The notes below the pieces were generated by a model. It saw nothing but the letters and a program-made list of their open reading frames with translations, did not search any database and was not told the origin of the DNA. A stretch of 64,000 nt of DNA from Brasilonema sennae CENA114 (GTDB lineage: Bacteria; Cyanobacteriota; Cyanobacteriia; Cyanobacteriales; Nostocaceae): assembly GCF_006968745.1 (NCBI RefSeq), contig NZ_CP030119.1, forward strand, positions 62,001 through 126,000. The letters are read 5' to 3'. Shown here in pieces: positions 39,557 to 49,430 of the stretch; position 1 is the stretch's first letter; every line of letters starts with the position of its first letter. A program made the translations under genes and the position numbers.

Positions 39557-41587
39557 CTAAGCCAGCGGTACTCGGCGTAGAGTCATAGCATTAATTGATA
39601 CGATAACAGTGGAAAGGCTCATAAACAAAGCTCCTACTGCCGGAGAAAGGAGAAAACCCAGGGGATAGGCAACTCCCGCAGCTAAAGGAATAGCTATAAC
39701 GTTATACCCAGTAGCCCACAACAGGTTCTGTATCATTTTGGAGTACGTAGCCTTTCCTAATTTGAGCGCCCGCGCCACATCCACGGGATCATCCTCGATA
39801 AGTACCAAGTCAGCTGATTCAATGGCGACATTTGTTCCCGCACCAATGGCGATTCCCAAATCGGCTTCCAGCAGTGCTGGTGCATCATTGATGCCATCAC
39901 CAACAAAGGCGGCAGGTGCTTTAGTTTTGAGCGATCGCACCAACTGCGCCTTCTCACTTGGCAAAATGCGAGCGTGATAACGGTCAAGGTGCAAATCTGC
40001 TGCAACAGTCTGAGCAACAGCTTCAGCATCCCCAGTAATCATCACTACTTGAATACCCTGCTGTTGTAGCTGACGGACTGCTTCACGGGCACTTTCTCGC
40101 ACTCGGTCTGCTAGTGCAAATAAAGCGAGAACCCTTGTTTCGTCCATCAAAGCAATCACGCTCTCGCCCTTAGCTTCCGACTCCTCAAGACCACTTTGCA
40201 CAGATAAAGGAAACTCAATGCCTAACTCTCCAATCCACTCCGGACGACCAACGCAATATGACTTTCCGCCCACTTTACCTTCCACTCCTTTACCAGCAAT
40301 CGCCTTGAAGTCGGTTGCAGAAGAGAGCTGGACGTGTTCACGTTCAGCTTCTTCCACTATTGCTTGAGCTAATGGATGTTCGGAAAGACTTTCAAGGGCA
40401 GCAGCAATTGCCAAAGCCTCCTTTTTACTCAAACCTTCAACATAAACAGCTTGTACTCCGAACCGCCCCTCAGTTAAAGTACCTGTCTTGTCGAAAGCAA
40501 TGGTTTTGATGTCTCTTGCCCGCTCAAAGGCTTCACGGTTGCGAACCAAGATTCCGTTTTTCGCTGACATTGCTGTAGCATTGACAATAACCAAAGGAAT
40601 TGCCAGACCTAGAGCATGAGGACAGGCAATGACTAACACAGTAACTGCACGGTTGATGGCAAAAGTCAAGTCTTGCAGAGATAGCCAAATTACAAAAGTT
40701 AATGTTCCAACACCAATTGCAATCAAAGTCAGCCAGTAAGCAACCTGGTCAGCTAAGACTTGGTAACGGCTTCTAGAACTTTGGGCTTCTTGCACCAAAC
40801 GCATAATTTGGCTAAGGGTTGTCTTCTCTCCCGTGCGCGTGACTTGAACCTTCAGTGCTCCTTCCCCATTAACCGCCCCAGCAACTACCTCGTCACCTTC
40901 TTGTTTGGACACTGGACGAGATTCCCCTGTGAGAAATGCTTCGTTGACGCTTGATGCTCCCTCAATCACTACTCCATCTATGGGGATTTGTTCACCAGGA
41001 CGAATCAGGATGATTTCTTCCGCCTGAAGTTCGCTTACGGATACATTCTCCAGGCGCTCATCTACCAATCGATGAGCTACTGAAGGAACGAGTTGCGCTA
41101 GATGCTCAAGTGCTTGACTTGCTCCCTGCACTGAAGCCATTTCAATCCAGTGTCCCAACAACATTACATCTATTAAGGTTGCTAGTTCCCAGTAAAACGG
41201 CATCCCTGGTAAACCCAGCGTCACAGCCAAACTGTAGACGAAGGCTACAGTAATTGCCAACGCGACTAGAGTCATCATACCAATGCGGGAGCGCAGCTCG
41301 CGCCACGCTCCTTGGACGAACACCCAGCCACCATAGAAATAAAGCACTATAGACAGAATAGGACTGACCCAACTTGATCCAGGAAACTGAATTGCTTGGT
41401 AGTTGAACCACTCCTGAAAATGAGGGTCAAAGTAGAGGATGGGAAGAGTCAGCAGGAGGCTCACGAAAAAGCGTTGCTTGAACATCTCTGGGCTGTGCCC
41501 AGCATGTTTGTCATGCCCTTGATGTTCTCCGTGGCTTGAGGAGGTATGATGCTCGTGATCTTGGTGACTGCTATGCTGGTGTTCCAT
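39557..41587 (-). CDS. copB: CopB-type P1B copper/silver ATPase
   Basis: ATP-driven copper or silver exporter. The start ATG at 41587 follows GGAGG by 10 nt; the earlier in-frame TTG is not needed. The N-terminus is His-rich (repeated H-x-H and HxxH in the first 32 residues), with no CxxC domains. The ion-pathway motif is CPH (CPHALGLAIPLV, about 325), the mark of the P1B-3/CopB subgroup. FDKTGTLTEG (phosphorylation Asp), the HP motif SLSEHPLAQA and GDGINDAPAL are intact. 676 residues, normal length. Probably cotranscribed or close to the YtkA-like protein upstream. Confidence 0.93.
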   Translation of the reverse strand: MEHQHSSHQDHEHHTSSSHGEHQGHDKHAGHSPEMFKQRFFVSLLLTLPILYFDPHFQEWFNYQAIQFPGSSWVSPILSIVLYFYGGWVFVQGAWRELRSRIGMMTLVALAITVAFVYSLAVTLGLPGMPFYWELATLIDVMLLGHWIEMASVQGASQALEHLAQLVPSVAHRLVDERLENVSVSELQAEEIILIRPGEQIPIDGVVIEGASSVNEAFLTGESRPVSKQEGDEVVAGAVNGEGALKVQVTRTGEKTTLSQIMRLVQEAQSSRSRYQVLADQVAYWLTLIAIGVGTLTFVIWLSLQDLTFAINRAVTVLVIACPHALGLAIPLVIVNATAMSAKNGILVRNREAFERARDIKTIAFDKTGTLTEGRFGVQAVYVEGLSKKEALAIAAALESLSEHPLAQAIVEEAEREHVQLSSATDFKAIAGKGVEGKVGGKSYCVGRPEWIGELGIEFPLSVQSGLEESEAKGESVIALMDETRVLALFALADRVRESAREAVRQLQQQGIQVVMITGDAEAVAQTVAADLHLDRYHARILPSEKAQLVRSLKTKAPAAFVGDGINDAPALLEADLGIAIGAGTNVAIESADLVLIEDDPVDVARALKLGKATYSKMIQNLLWATGYNVIAIPLAAGVAYPLGFLLSPAVGALFMSLSTVIVSINAMTLRRVPLA

Positions 41588-41721
41588 TGTCAAAAACCTC
41601 CTTCAAGCTAAGAAAACACCCTATTCTAAGAACAGCTAGAAAACTGTAGATTTGCTTTTATTCTACAAAGACATCAGGAGCATTAGACATAAGTCCCAGC
41701 AGCTTTACTGAGCCTAAAAAT

Positions 41722-42195
41722 CTACTGCTTAAAGCTAAACCGACCGTCTACCTTTTTACCGCCAATATCCGCAGTAACTTTCACCTGATACTGACCAGCT
41801 GCGTTTCCAGGAAGTACAGCTGTATAGTGTTTGCCGCTGGCGTCATAAGAGAGAGGAATTGACTTTTGCTTCCCATCAGGTGACTGAACTTGAGCAGTCA
41901 CTTTCGCATTGGGAATTGCTTCGTGATTGTCTCCTTTTTGCAAATAGAAATCTAAGTGAGTTCCATTAGCTTCCTTTTCAGGGACAAACTCCAAATGATA
42001 GGCTCCATTTTCGACAACTTGAGCATTTTTCCCATGTGAATCGCCATGATTTGATGACTGGTCTTTGGCTAAAATTAAAGTTGAGCCAGATAGACTTTTA
42101 CTAATCTGGGCTGCTTGATTGCTGTTACTAAGACCTCCCAACAAAACTAGTCCTGTACTTGCTAAAATAAGAAAACCTAATTTCAGTGATTTCAT
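41722..42195 (-). CDS. Secreted YtkA/FixH-like protein, His-containing
   Basis: 157 residues from ATG 42195, which follows GAGG by 9 nt (42210 also in frame). A signal peptide, about 1-30, precedes NHGDSHGKNAQVVENGAYHL. A beta domain then shows LDFYLQKGDNHEAIPNAKVT and HYTAVLPGNAAGQYQVKVTA, a YtkA-like fold seen in copper-resistance clusters. It lies 147 bp after the cusA at 42342 and 135 bp before copB, both on the same strand. A periplasmic metal-handling role is inferred from this position. Confidence 0.75.
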   Translation of the reverse strand: MKSLKLGFLILASTGLVLLGGLSNSNQAAQISKSLSGSTLILAKDQSSNHGDSHGKNAQVVENGAYHLEFVPEKEANGTHLDFYLQKGDNHEAIPNAKVTAQVQSPDGKQKSIPLSYDASGKHYTAVLPGNAAGQYQVKVTADIGGKKVDGRFSFKQ

Positions 42196-42341
42196 TCGTT
42201 TTATCCTCATTTAGAATCATTACAAATTGAGCAAAAATCGGTAGGGTTACCCCGTTTTATGAAGTTTTTACACTTCTTATTATGCCTTGCTTCCTAAGAA
42301 TATTTATGATTTTCTTCAATATATCAAATCCATAAATATTC

Positions 42342-45300
42342 TTATACAATTGACTCTTTTTTTGACCCTTGAGTTCCTTCAATATTTTGTATGTTTGTAG
42401 AAATTTTAGGAACTAAAAATCTACCAAATTGAGAATACAAAGCTGGCAAAACTAACAGTGTTAAAGCAGTGGAAGTAAACAATCCTCCTAACACTACTAC
42501 CGCTAAAGGTTGTAAAATTTCTTTGCCTGCGCCAGAGCCAATTACTAAGGGAACCATACCAAGTGCTGATGCAAGAGCTGTTAATAGAATTGCCACTAAG
42601 CGTTCCATCGAACCCTCAACAATTACTTCTTTGAGCGGTATTCCTTCAGCTAGGCGATTGTTGTAGTTATCCACTAACAGTAAACCGTTGCGGGTGGCAA
42701 CACCAAATAGGGTAATAAAACCAACCATCGAAGCGACAGATATTATCCCACTACTTATAGCAACAGAAATTACACCACCGATTAACGCTAGTGGCAAATT
42801 AATCATAATCATCAGCGTAGCAGGAATTGACTTGACAGCAAAGTAAATCAGCACGGCGATCGCAGCAAAAGCAGCTGCCCCCGAAATCAGGAGGGTTTGG
42901 GTTGCCTGCTCTTGTGCTTGAAACTGACCGCCATACTGGATGTAGTACCCCCCAGGTAGTTGTACTTGCTTGACGCGATCGCGCACATCTTTAATCACAG
43001 ACCCCAAATCCCGTCCGGAAACATTGGCTGAGACTATAATCAGGCGGGAAACGTTTTCACGGTTAATGGTACTTGGTCCTGTGCCATAATCAACTTTGGC
43101 AACCTGGGAAAGGGGAATTTTCTGCCCGTTGGGTGTGTCCACCAATAAATTGCCAATCACATCCAAATTGTTACGGTAGCGCTCTTGCAACCACACGACA
43201 AGATTGAACGTTTGTTGTTTCTCTAACACTTGGGAAACAGCTTTACCGTTCAGCCCAGTCTCTATCGTTTCTGCCAGTTCCCCGACAGTTAATCCATAAC
43301 GAGCAGCTGCATCGCGATCAAACTGAATTTGGATCTGCTTGACCGGAACTTGGGGTTCGAGTTGCAAATCCACAATGCCGGGAACACCACTCATAGCCGA
43401 CTGTACCTGCTTGCCAATAGTGCGGAGTTGTTCGAGTTCGGGACCGTAGATTTTGACGGCGATGGCACTCCTAACTCCTGAGAGAATTTCATCCATGCGG
43501 TGTGAAATAAATCCACCAATATTCGTGGCGACACCAGGAAGTTTTTCAAACTCTTTGCGAAGTACTTCAATTGTTTTCTCCCGGTTTTTTGCTCCTTCTG
43601 AGCTAATTTGCACATCCAATTCCCCAAAGTTCACCCCTGCTACATCTGGATCTCCTTGGGCAAACCCAGAGCGAAACGCAATGGCATCGAAGCGCTTATC
43701 ATTTTTGAGGGCATCCATAGTTGCTAAAGCTGCTTGGTCAGTTGCATTTAGAGATTCACCAGGTAAAAGAATTATTGCATTCACCAAGGAGCGGTCTTGG
43801 AATTCTGGCAGGAAGACTTTGCCTAACCCCGGCAGGATAATCATAGAAGCTACAAAGCCCGCGAGCGCAACCCCTAAAATCACCTTGGGACGACGAATTG
43901 AAAACTTCAACGCCGGACGATAAAATTGATGTACTTTACGCTCTAGCCAAGTTTCTGTACTGGGCAAGCGGCGATTTGCCAGTAGTAAGGCGCACAACGC
44001 TGGAGTCAGTGTCAATGCAACTAAGGTGGAGGCGAGAATCGATAGCAGATAAGCCATCCCCATTGGTGTGAAAATACGACCTTCTACTCCAGACAGGGCA
44101 AAAATAGGTGCAAAGACCACCGCAATAATCACTGTAGAAAATAAAACACTGACTCGCACCTCCACTGAACCATCAAACACCACTTGCAAGGGACTTTTAG
44201 GGTTGCCTGCTATTTGGTTTTCCCTCAATCGGCGGTAAACGTTTTCCATATCCACAATGGCATCATCCACCACAGAACCAATGGCAACGACCAGTCCTCC
44301 CAAAGTCATGGTGTTAATGCCCTGTCCAGTAAAGTTTAGAATAATCATCCCCAACAGTAACGATAAAGGTAGCGCACTGAGGCTAATAATGACCGTGCGC
44401 CAGTTCATCAAAAAGATAACAAGGATGACTGAAACGATAATCGTGCCATCGCGCAGGGCTTCTTCAACATTTTTGACGGAAGCTTCGATAAATAAATTTT
44501 GGTCAAACGTCTTAGTAAACTTGACATCCTTTGGTAGCCCTGGCTTAATCTCCTCCATTGCTGCTTCCACAGCTTTCACAACGGTGGGAGTATCTGCCGC
44601 AGGCTGCTTGCTAACAGTTAAAATCACCGCTCGCTTGCCCTGAAATAGCCCATCCCCACGCCGCAGTGCTGGACCAATTTTGACCTCTGCTACCTGTTCT
44701 AATAATACGGGTGTGCCTTTAGTTGCTTTTATCACCGAACGCTTCAGCTTGTCAATCGACTCGATACGCCCGATTCCTCGAATCAACGTTTCCTGGTCGG
44801 GAGTAATTAAAAACCCTCCTGGCACGTTAACGTTAGCATTCTGCACTGCTTTAGTAACTTCTAGCAGGGAAACATTGTACGCTTTCAGCTTGTCTGGATC
44901 AACCAAAACTTGATACTGACGCTCATCTCCACCGTAGATAAATACATTACTAACTCCTTGCACTGCCAGTAAGCGGTTTCTCACGTCCCAATTGACAATG
45001 CGCCACACTTCCATCATGTCAGTGCTTTCAGCAGAAAAGGCGTATTTGACAGCCCATCCCAAGGGCGAGTTAACAGGGAGAATTTCTGGCTGATCTACCC
45101 CCTGTGGCAGTTTTGCCCCTTGTAATCGCTCTGTCACCAGTTGACGGGCACGGTAAATGTCAGTGTCCCAGCTAAAGACGGCTTTAATAGCAGAAATCCC
45201 CACGGCAGAAGCAGAGCGTAAAGATTCTAGTCCGGGTGTACCATTAATAGCACTCTCAATTGGGCGAGTGACCAAAGACTCAATTTCTTCTGGTGCCAAA

Positions 45301-45464
45301 CCAGAAGCTTCTGTCTGAATTTCCACCTGTGGTGGTGCAAAGGCAGGAAATACGTCTAAAGGCATTTGCGTTATGACGCGAAATCCCCACAGGCTAATTA
45401 ATATAGAAGCGATAACGATTAGCCACCGTTGGGCAATCGACCACTTGACGATGGAATTGAGCAT
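42342..45464 (-). CDS. cusA: RND heavy-metal efflux pump CusA/CzcA (copy 1)
   Basis: Complete 1040-residue HME-RND pump. N-terminal MLNSIVKWSIAQRWLIVI, DVFPAFAPPQVEIQTEA, and the transmembrane-4 motif VVAIGSVVDDAIVDMENV are family hallmarks. The periplasmic funnel region has SGVRSAIAVKIYGPELEQL. It is closer to the truncated pump at 1-2076 than to copy 2. A promoter leader of about 105 nt with operator 18 precedes it, and the same leader precedes copy 2, so gene and promoter were duplicated together. No adaptor gene is adjacent. Confidence 0.95.
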   Translation of the reverse strand: MLNSIVKWSIAQRWLIVIASILISLWGFRVITQMPLDVFPAFAPPQVEIQTEASGLAPEEIESLVTRPIESAINGTPGLESLRSASAVGISAIKAVFSWDTDIYRARQLVTERLQGAKLPQGVDQPEILPVNSPLGWAVKYAFSAESTDMMEVWRIVNWDVRNRLLAVQGVSNVFIYGGDERQYQVLVDPDKLKAYNVSLLEVTKAVQNANVNVPGGFLITPDQETLIRGIGRIESIDKLKRSVIKATKGTPVLLEQVAEVKIGPALRRGDGLFQGKRAVILTVSKQPAADTPTVVKAVEAAMEEIKPGLPKDVKFTKTFDQNLFIEASVKNVEEALRDGTIIVSVILVIFLMNWRTVIISLSALPLSLLLGMIILNFTGQGINTMTLGGLVVAIGSVVDDAIVDMENVYRRLRENQIAGNPKSPLQVVFDGSVEVRVSVLFSTVIIAVVFAPIFALSGVEGRIFTPMGMAYLLSILASTLVALTLTPALCALLLANRRLPSTETWLERKVHQFYRPALKFSIRRPKVILGVALAGFVASMIILPGLGKVFLPEFQDRSLVNAIILLPGESLNATDQAALATMDALKNDKRFDAIAFRSGFAQGDPDVAGVNFGELDVQISSEGAKNREKTIEVLRKEFEKLPGVATNIGGFISHRMDEILSGVRSAIAVKIYGPELEQLRTIGKQVQSAMSGVPGIVDLQLEPQVPVKQIQIQFDRDAAARYGLTVGELAETIETGLNGKAVSQVLEKQQTFNLVVWLQERYRNNLDVIGNLLVDTPNGQKIPLSQVAKVDYGTGPSTINRENVSRLIIVSANVSGRDLGSVIKDVRDRVKQVQLPGGYYIQYGGQFQAQEQATQTLLISGAAAFAAIAVLIYFAVKSIPATLMIMINLPLALIGGVISVAISSGIISVASMVGFITLFGVATRNGLLLVDNYNNRLAEGIPLKEVIVEGSMERLVAILLTALASALGMVPLVIGSGAGKEILQPLAVVVLGGLFTSTALTLLVLPALYSQFGRFLVPKISTNIQNIEGTQGSKKESIV

Positions 45465-45569
45465 TTTTTAGACCCCTGGCTGGGATATCTGCTTTCCAAT
45501 GCTACTCAGCCTGTTGGGATGAGTAGCAATGTTAAAGGTTCGGCACTGTACTTACTTTCTCAAATCAAG

Positions 45570-45586
45570 ATGAAATCAGGATGAAA
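45570..45586 (-). promoter_or_regulatory. Tandem TTTCAT operator 18 (cusA copy 1)
   Basis: Minus-strand TTTCAT-CCTGA-TTTCAT; GAAAGT (45559-45554) exactly 10 nt on; gene start about 105 bp downstream. Confidence 0.72.
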
Positions 45587-45661
45587 TTTACTTTTTTGGT
45601 TAGCTCAGATCTTGCACCAAGAAAAATTGATGTTATTTTCACACTCAGTAATTTTTACAAA

Positions 45662-48600
45662 TCAATTTTCCAAAACGGCTCCAACTGCCTTACCATTAGC
45701 TACAACTGGCATAGTTCTCTTTGGCAGCAAAATCCTACCAAATTTAGCATACAACGCAGGTAAAACGACTAGCGTTAACGCTGTAGAAGTAAACAACCCA
45801 CCCAATACGACTATTGAAAGTGGCTGCAGAATTTCCTTTCCAGGACCACTTTCAACGACTAGGGGTGCTAATCCTAAAGCTGAAGTAAAAGCTGTCATCA
45901 AAATAGCGTTAAGACGTTCCATTGAACCTTTCATCAGAACTTCTTTAAAAGCCATCCCTTCAGCATATTTGGTGTTGTAATTATCCACCAGTAACAAACC
46001 ATTACGGGTGGCGACTCCAAATAGAGTGACAAAACCAACCAAAGAAGCGATGGAAATAACGCTTCCAGTCAAAGCTACCGAAAATATTCCTCCGACTAAT
46101 GCCAAAGGCAAATTAATCATAATCATGGCGGTAGAAGGAATGGATTTGACTGAAAGGTACATGATTACTGTAATGACGACAAAGGCTATGGCACTAAAAA
46201 TTAAGATATTTTGAGTAGCTCGTTCTTGCGCCTCGAATTGACCAGCATACTGGATATAGTAGCCAGAGGGTATCTGTACTTGTTGCTTAACTTTGGTTTG
46301 AATTTCATTCACGATAGAGCGCAAATCTCTGCCGCTTGCATTAGCAGAAACCACAATCAAACGGGAAACATTTTCTCTGTTGATAGTGTTGGGACCAGTA
46401 CCATTGTCAATTGCGGCAACTTGTGCTAGGGGAATTTTATTACCACCAGGAGTATCAACTAATAAATTGTTAATGGTATCCAGGTTTTGCCGTGCATCTG
46501 GTTTTAACCACACAACTAAATCGAAAGTTTGTTGATTTTCCAACACTTGAGACACTACTCGTCCATTGAGCGCAGTTTCAATAATTTCGGAAAGTTTTCC
46601 AACTGTCAAACCATATCGAGAAGCTGCTCCTCGATTGAACTTAATTTGTATCTGTTCTACTGGTACTTGAGGTTCAAGTTGCAAATCTACAATACCATTA
46701 ACGGTTTTCATCACCTCATCTACCTGACTCCCAATAGTGCGGAGTTGTTCTAATTCTGAACCGAAAATTTTGACTGCGATCGCACTCCTGACTCCAGACA
46801 ACACCTCATCCATCCGGTGAGAGATAAAACCACCAATATTCGGTGCTACCCCTGGTAACTTAGCAAATTCCTCTCGCAGCTTCTCAATAGTCGCCTCCCT
46901 GTCTTTCATTCCTGAGTCGCTTAACTCAATATCCAAGTGTCCCAAATTCACCCCTGCTGCATCCGCATCACCAGGCGCACGTCCAGAACGTAACTGCACG
47001 TAAGGAAATCTGGAGTCTCCCTTAAGTGCATCTTGGATAGCGTAGCCTGCACTGTTAGTCGCTTCCAGAGAAACACCCGGATATAGCAACACGGTATTTA
47101 CCAAAGTTTGTTCCTGAAACTCTGGTAAAAATACTCTTCCAAAGGAGGGAAAAATCACAGTTGCTGCTACTAAACTGGCAGCAGCTACGGCGATAATAAT
47201 TCCAGAACGGCGTATAGAAAATGTTAACAGGGGATGATAGAGCTTTTTAAAAAATCTCGCAACCCAAGGTTCGGTTTCTGGCAAGTTACCGTAAGGCAAA
47301 AGAATTGCACATAAAGCTGGAGTCACCGTCAATGCTGTCACGCTAGAAGCGAGAACTGCTGCTAGATATCCCAACCCCATTGGAATAAAAATGCTACCTT
47401 CTACGCCACTCAAAGCAAAAATTGGAGAGAAGACAACTATTGTAATTATCGTAGCTCCAAATACTGAATCGCGCACCTCCTGACAGCCGTCAAATACAAC
47501 ATCTAGAACAGGACGCGGGTTAGGAGAGTATTTATTTTCTCGCAGGTTACGAAAGACATTTTCAGCATCGACAATCGCATCATCAACTGCTGAACCAATT
47601 GCTACTGCTAACCCTCCCAAAGTCATCGTATTTAAACCTTGTCCCAACCAATTCAGTGCCAGTACTCCTATTAGTAAAGACAAGGGAAGAGCAGTTAAAC
47701 AAATAGCCAAGTTGCGCCAATTCATCAAAAACGGAATGAGAATAATCGCAACAATAATGCTGCCTTCAACTAAAGCTTCTCTAACATTTTCAATAGAAGA
47801 ATCGATATAGTTTTCTTGACGAAATGTTGGGTGTACCTGAACGTCTTTAGGTAAGCCTGCTTTAATCTCTTCCATCGCCCTTTCTATGGCGCGGGTAACA
47901 GTGGGAGTATCAGCTTGCGGCTGTTTATTAATCATGACAATAATTGCCTTTTGACCGTTAAAGGTGCCATCGCCCCGTTTAATAGCTGCACCAATTTGCA
48001 CATTAGTGACATCGGATAACTTAATAGGCGTACCATTGCGCGAGGTAATGACTGATTGCTGTAATTCTTCGATAGATTCAATCCGCCCAATACCCCGAAT
48101 TAACTTTTCTCGGTCAGGGGTGATAAAATAGCCACCAGGAGCATTGACATTGGCAGCAGAAGCTGCTTCTACTATGTTTTGTAAAGTAATATTAAATGCT
48201 TTTAATTTCTCTGGATCAACCAATACTTGATATTGACGACTATCACCACCGTATGCTACTACCTGGCTAACGCCGGGGACAGCCAAAAGGCGGTTTGTCA
48301 CTTGCCAATCAACAATACGCCGCACTTCCATTAAAGGAGTGCTTTGAGAAGTAAAGGCATACTGTAGTACAGTGCCAATGGGGGAACTGGTAGGGGAAAT
48401 TTGTGGCGTTTCTACCCCGGATGGAAGCTTACTTTGAGCTTGTTGCAATCGCTCTGTTACTAGCTGGCGAGCTTGATAGATATCGGTTCCCCAGTTAAAA
48501 ATGACTTTGACAACAGAAATGCCCGCCGCACTCGAAGAGCGTACCGCAGTGATGCCCGGAGTCCCGTTAATTGCACTTTCAATTGGTAAAGTTACCAGGG

Positions 48601-48787
48601 ATTCCAATTCTTCGGGAGCAAGTCCCGGTGCTTCAGTTTGAATTTCGACTTGGGGGGGCGCAAAGCTGGGGAAGACATCCAGAGGCATTTGGATAATTGT
48701 CCTAAATATCCAAAACATCAGGATAATTGCACTTAAAACGACTAGCCAACGGCGAGCGATCGCCCATTTAATGATGGAATTGAGCAT
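45662..48787 (-). CDS. cusA: RND heavy-metal efflux pump CusA/CzcA (copy 2)
   Basis: Complete 1041-residue HME-RND pump, paralogue of copy 1 with about two thirds of residues alike. Begins MLNSIIKWAIARRWLVVL; transmembrane-4 motif LAVAIGSAVDDAIVDAENV. It shares the IGGFISHRMDEVLSGVRSAI block with the other pumps. It stands directly upstream of copy 1 with 197 bp between, including operator 18, so each copy has its own promoter. Differences in the periplasmic loops may broaden the metals or partners handled. Confidence 0.95.
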   Translation of the reverse strand: MLNSIIKWAIARRWLVVLSAIILMFWIFRTIIQMPLDVFPSFAPPQVEIQTEAPGLAPEELESLVTLPIESAINGTPGITAVRSSSAAGISVVKVIFNWGTDIYQARQLVTERLQQAQSKLPSGVETPQISPTSSPIGTVLQYAFTSQSTPLMEVRRIVDWQVTNRLLAVPGVSQVVAYGGDSRQYQVLVDPEKLKAFNITLQNIVEAASAANVNAPGGYFITPDREKLIRGIGRIESIEELQQSVITSRNGTPIKLSDVTNVQIGAAIKRGDGTFNGQKAIIVMINKQPQADTPTVTRAIERAMEEIKAGLPKDVQVHPTFRQENYIDSSIENVREALVEGSIIVAIILIPFLMNWRNLAICLTALPLSLLIGVLALNWLGQGLNTMTLGGLAVAIGSAVDDAIVDAENVFRNLRENKYSPNPRPVLDVVFDGCQEVRDSVFGATIITIVVFSPIFALSGVEGSIFIPMGLGYLAAVLASSVTALTVTPALCAILLPYGNLPETEPWVARFFKKLYHPLLTFSIRRSGIIIAVAAASLVAATVIFPSFGRVFLPEFQEQTLVNTVLLYPGVSLEATNSAGYAIQDALKGDSRFPYVQLRSGRAPGDADAAGVNLGHLDIELSDSGMKDREATIEKLREEFAKLPGVAPNIGGFISHRMDEVLSGVRSAIAVKIFGSELEQLRTIGSQVDEVMKTVNGIVDLQLEPQVPVEQIQIKFNRGAASRYGLTVGKLSEIIETALNGRVVSQVLENQQTFDLVVWLKPDARQNLDTINNLLVDTPGGNKIPLAQVAAIDNGTGPNTINRENVSRLIVVSANASGRDLRSIVNEIQTKVKQQVQIPSGYYIQYAGQFEAQERATQNILIFSAIAFVVITVIMYLSVKSIPSTAMIMINLPLALVGGIFSVALTGSVISIASLVGFVTLFGVATRNGLLLVDNYNTKYAEGMAFKEVLMKGSMERLNAILMTAFTSALGLAPLVVESGPGKEILQPLSIVVLGGLFTSTALTLVVLPALYAKFGRILLPKRTMPVVANGKAVGAVLEN

Positions 48788-48891
48788 TTTTTAGACCCCT
48801 GGCTGGGATATTTGCTTTCCAATGCTGCTCAACCAGTTGGGATGAGAGCGATGTTAATGGTTAAGCACTACTCATAATTTCTCAGAAGAAG

Positions 48892-48908
48892 ATGAAATTG
48901 GGATGAAA
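48892..48908 (-). promoter_or_regulatory. Tandem TTTCAT operator 19 (cusA copy 2)
   Basis: Minus-strand TTTCAT-CCCAA-TTTCAT; GAAATT (48881-48876) exactly 10 nt on; gene start 105 bp downstream, the same spacing as for copy 1. Confidence 0.72.
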
Positions 48909-49094
48909 TCTAGTTTGACGAAGATTTTTTTAAGTCTAGTTTGCAAAACAATATAAAAACTTGCATGGGACTTTGTAAAAAACTAAGCTCAAATTAGCTC
49001 CAAACTTAGATGTGATAAAGGTTTTACATCGATTCATCACTTTTCCTTGATTGAACTGAACTTGAGACATTTTTAGCTCATCGACGTATTTCCC

Positions 49095-49336
49095 TTATTG
49101 GGACTTAGACAAAAAACACCCATAAACAAACCTCAAATCTATATACAGAAAGACTTTGACATCATTTCGCCTAGTTTTTTGATATATTTGGGTTTCAACC
49201 ATTTTTGAGCATTTGGTGTATTTCCCTTACCCTGTATGGGTTTGAGGCTTGTTTATCCCTCAAAAATGTTTAAGTTCCGTTATCTGCCAAGGATTTCAGG
49301 TACTTTTCCAGTCCGAATTTTCTAAAGTCCCAATAA
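49095..49336. mobile_element. Probable inverted-repeat element (242 bp)
   Basis: TTATTGGGACTTAGA (49095-49109) and TCTAAAGTCCCAATAA (49321-49336) are complementary apart from one extra base. Interior without a gene; it contains two similar halves around the phrase GTATTTCCCTTA. A further repeat, AGACTTCTTGCAAAAGTC, follows at 49340-49357. The whole gap 48909-49430 has no gene. Confidence 0.5.
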
Positions 49337-49430
49337 CTAGACTTCTTGCAAAAGTCAAAAAATCGTGAATGTCATTCTGTAAGCGCAAGCGCACACTACG
49401 TGTTCGCCGTAAACAAATCACCTCAAAATC

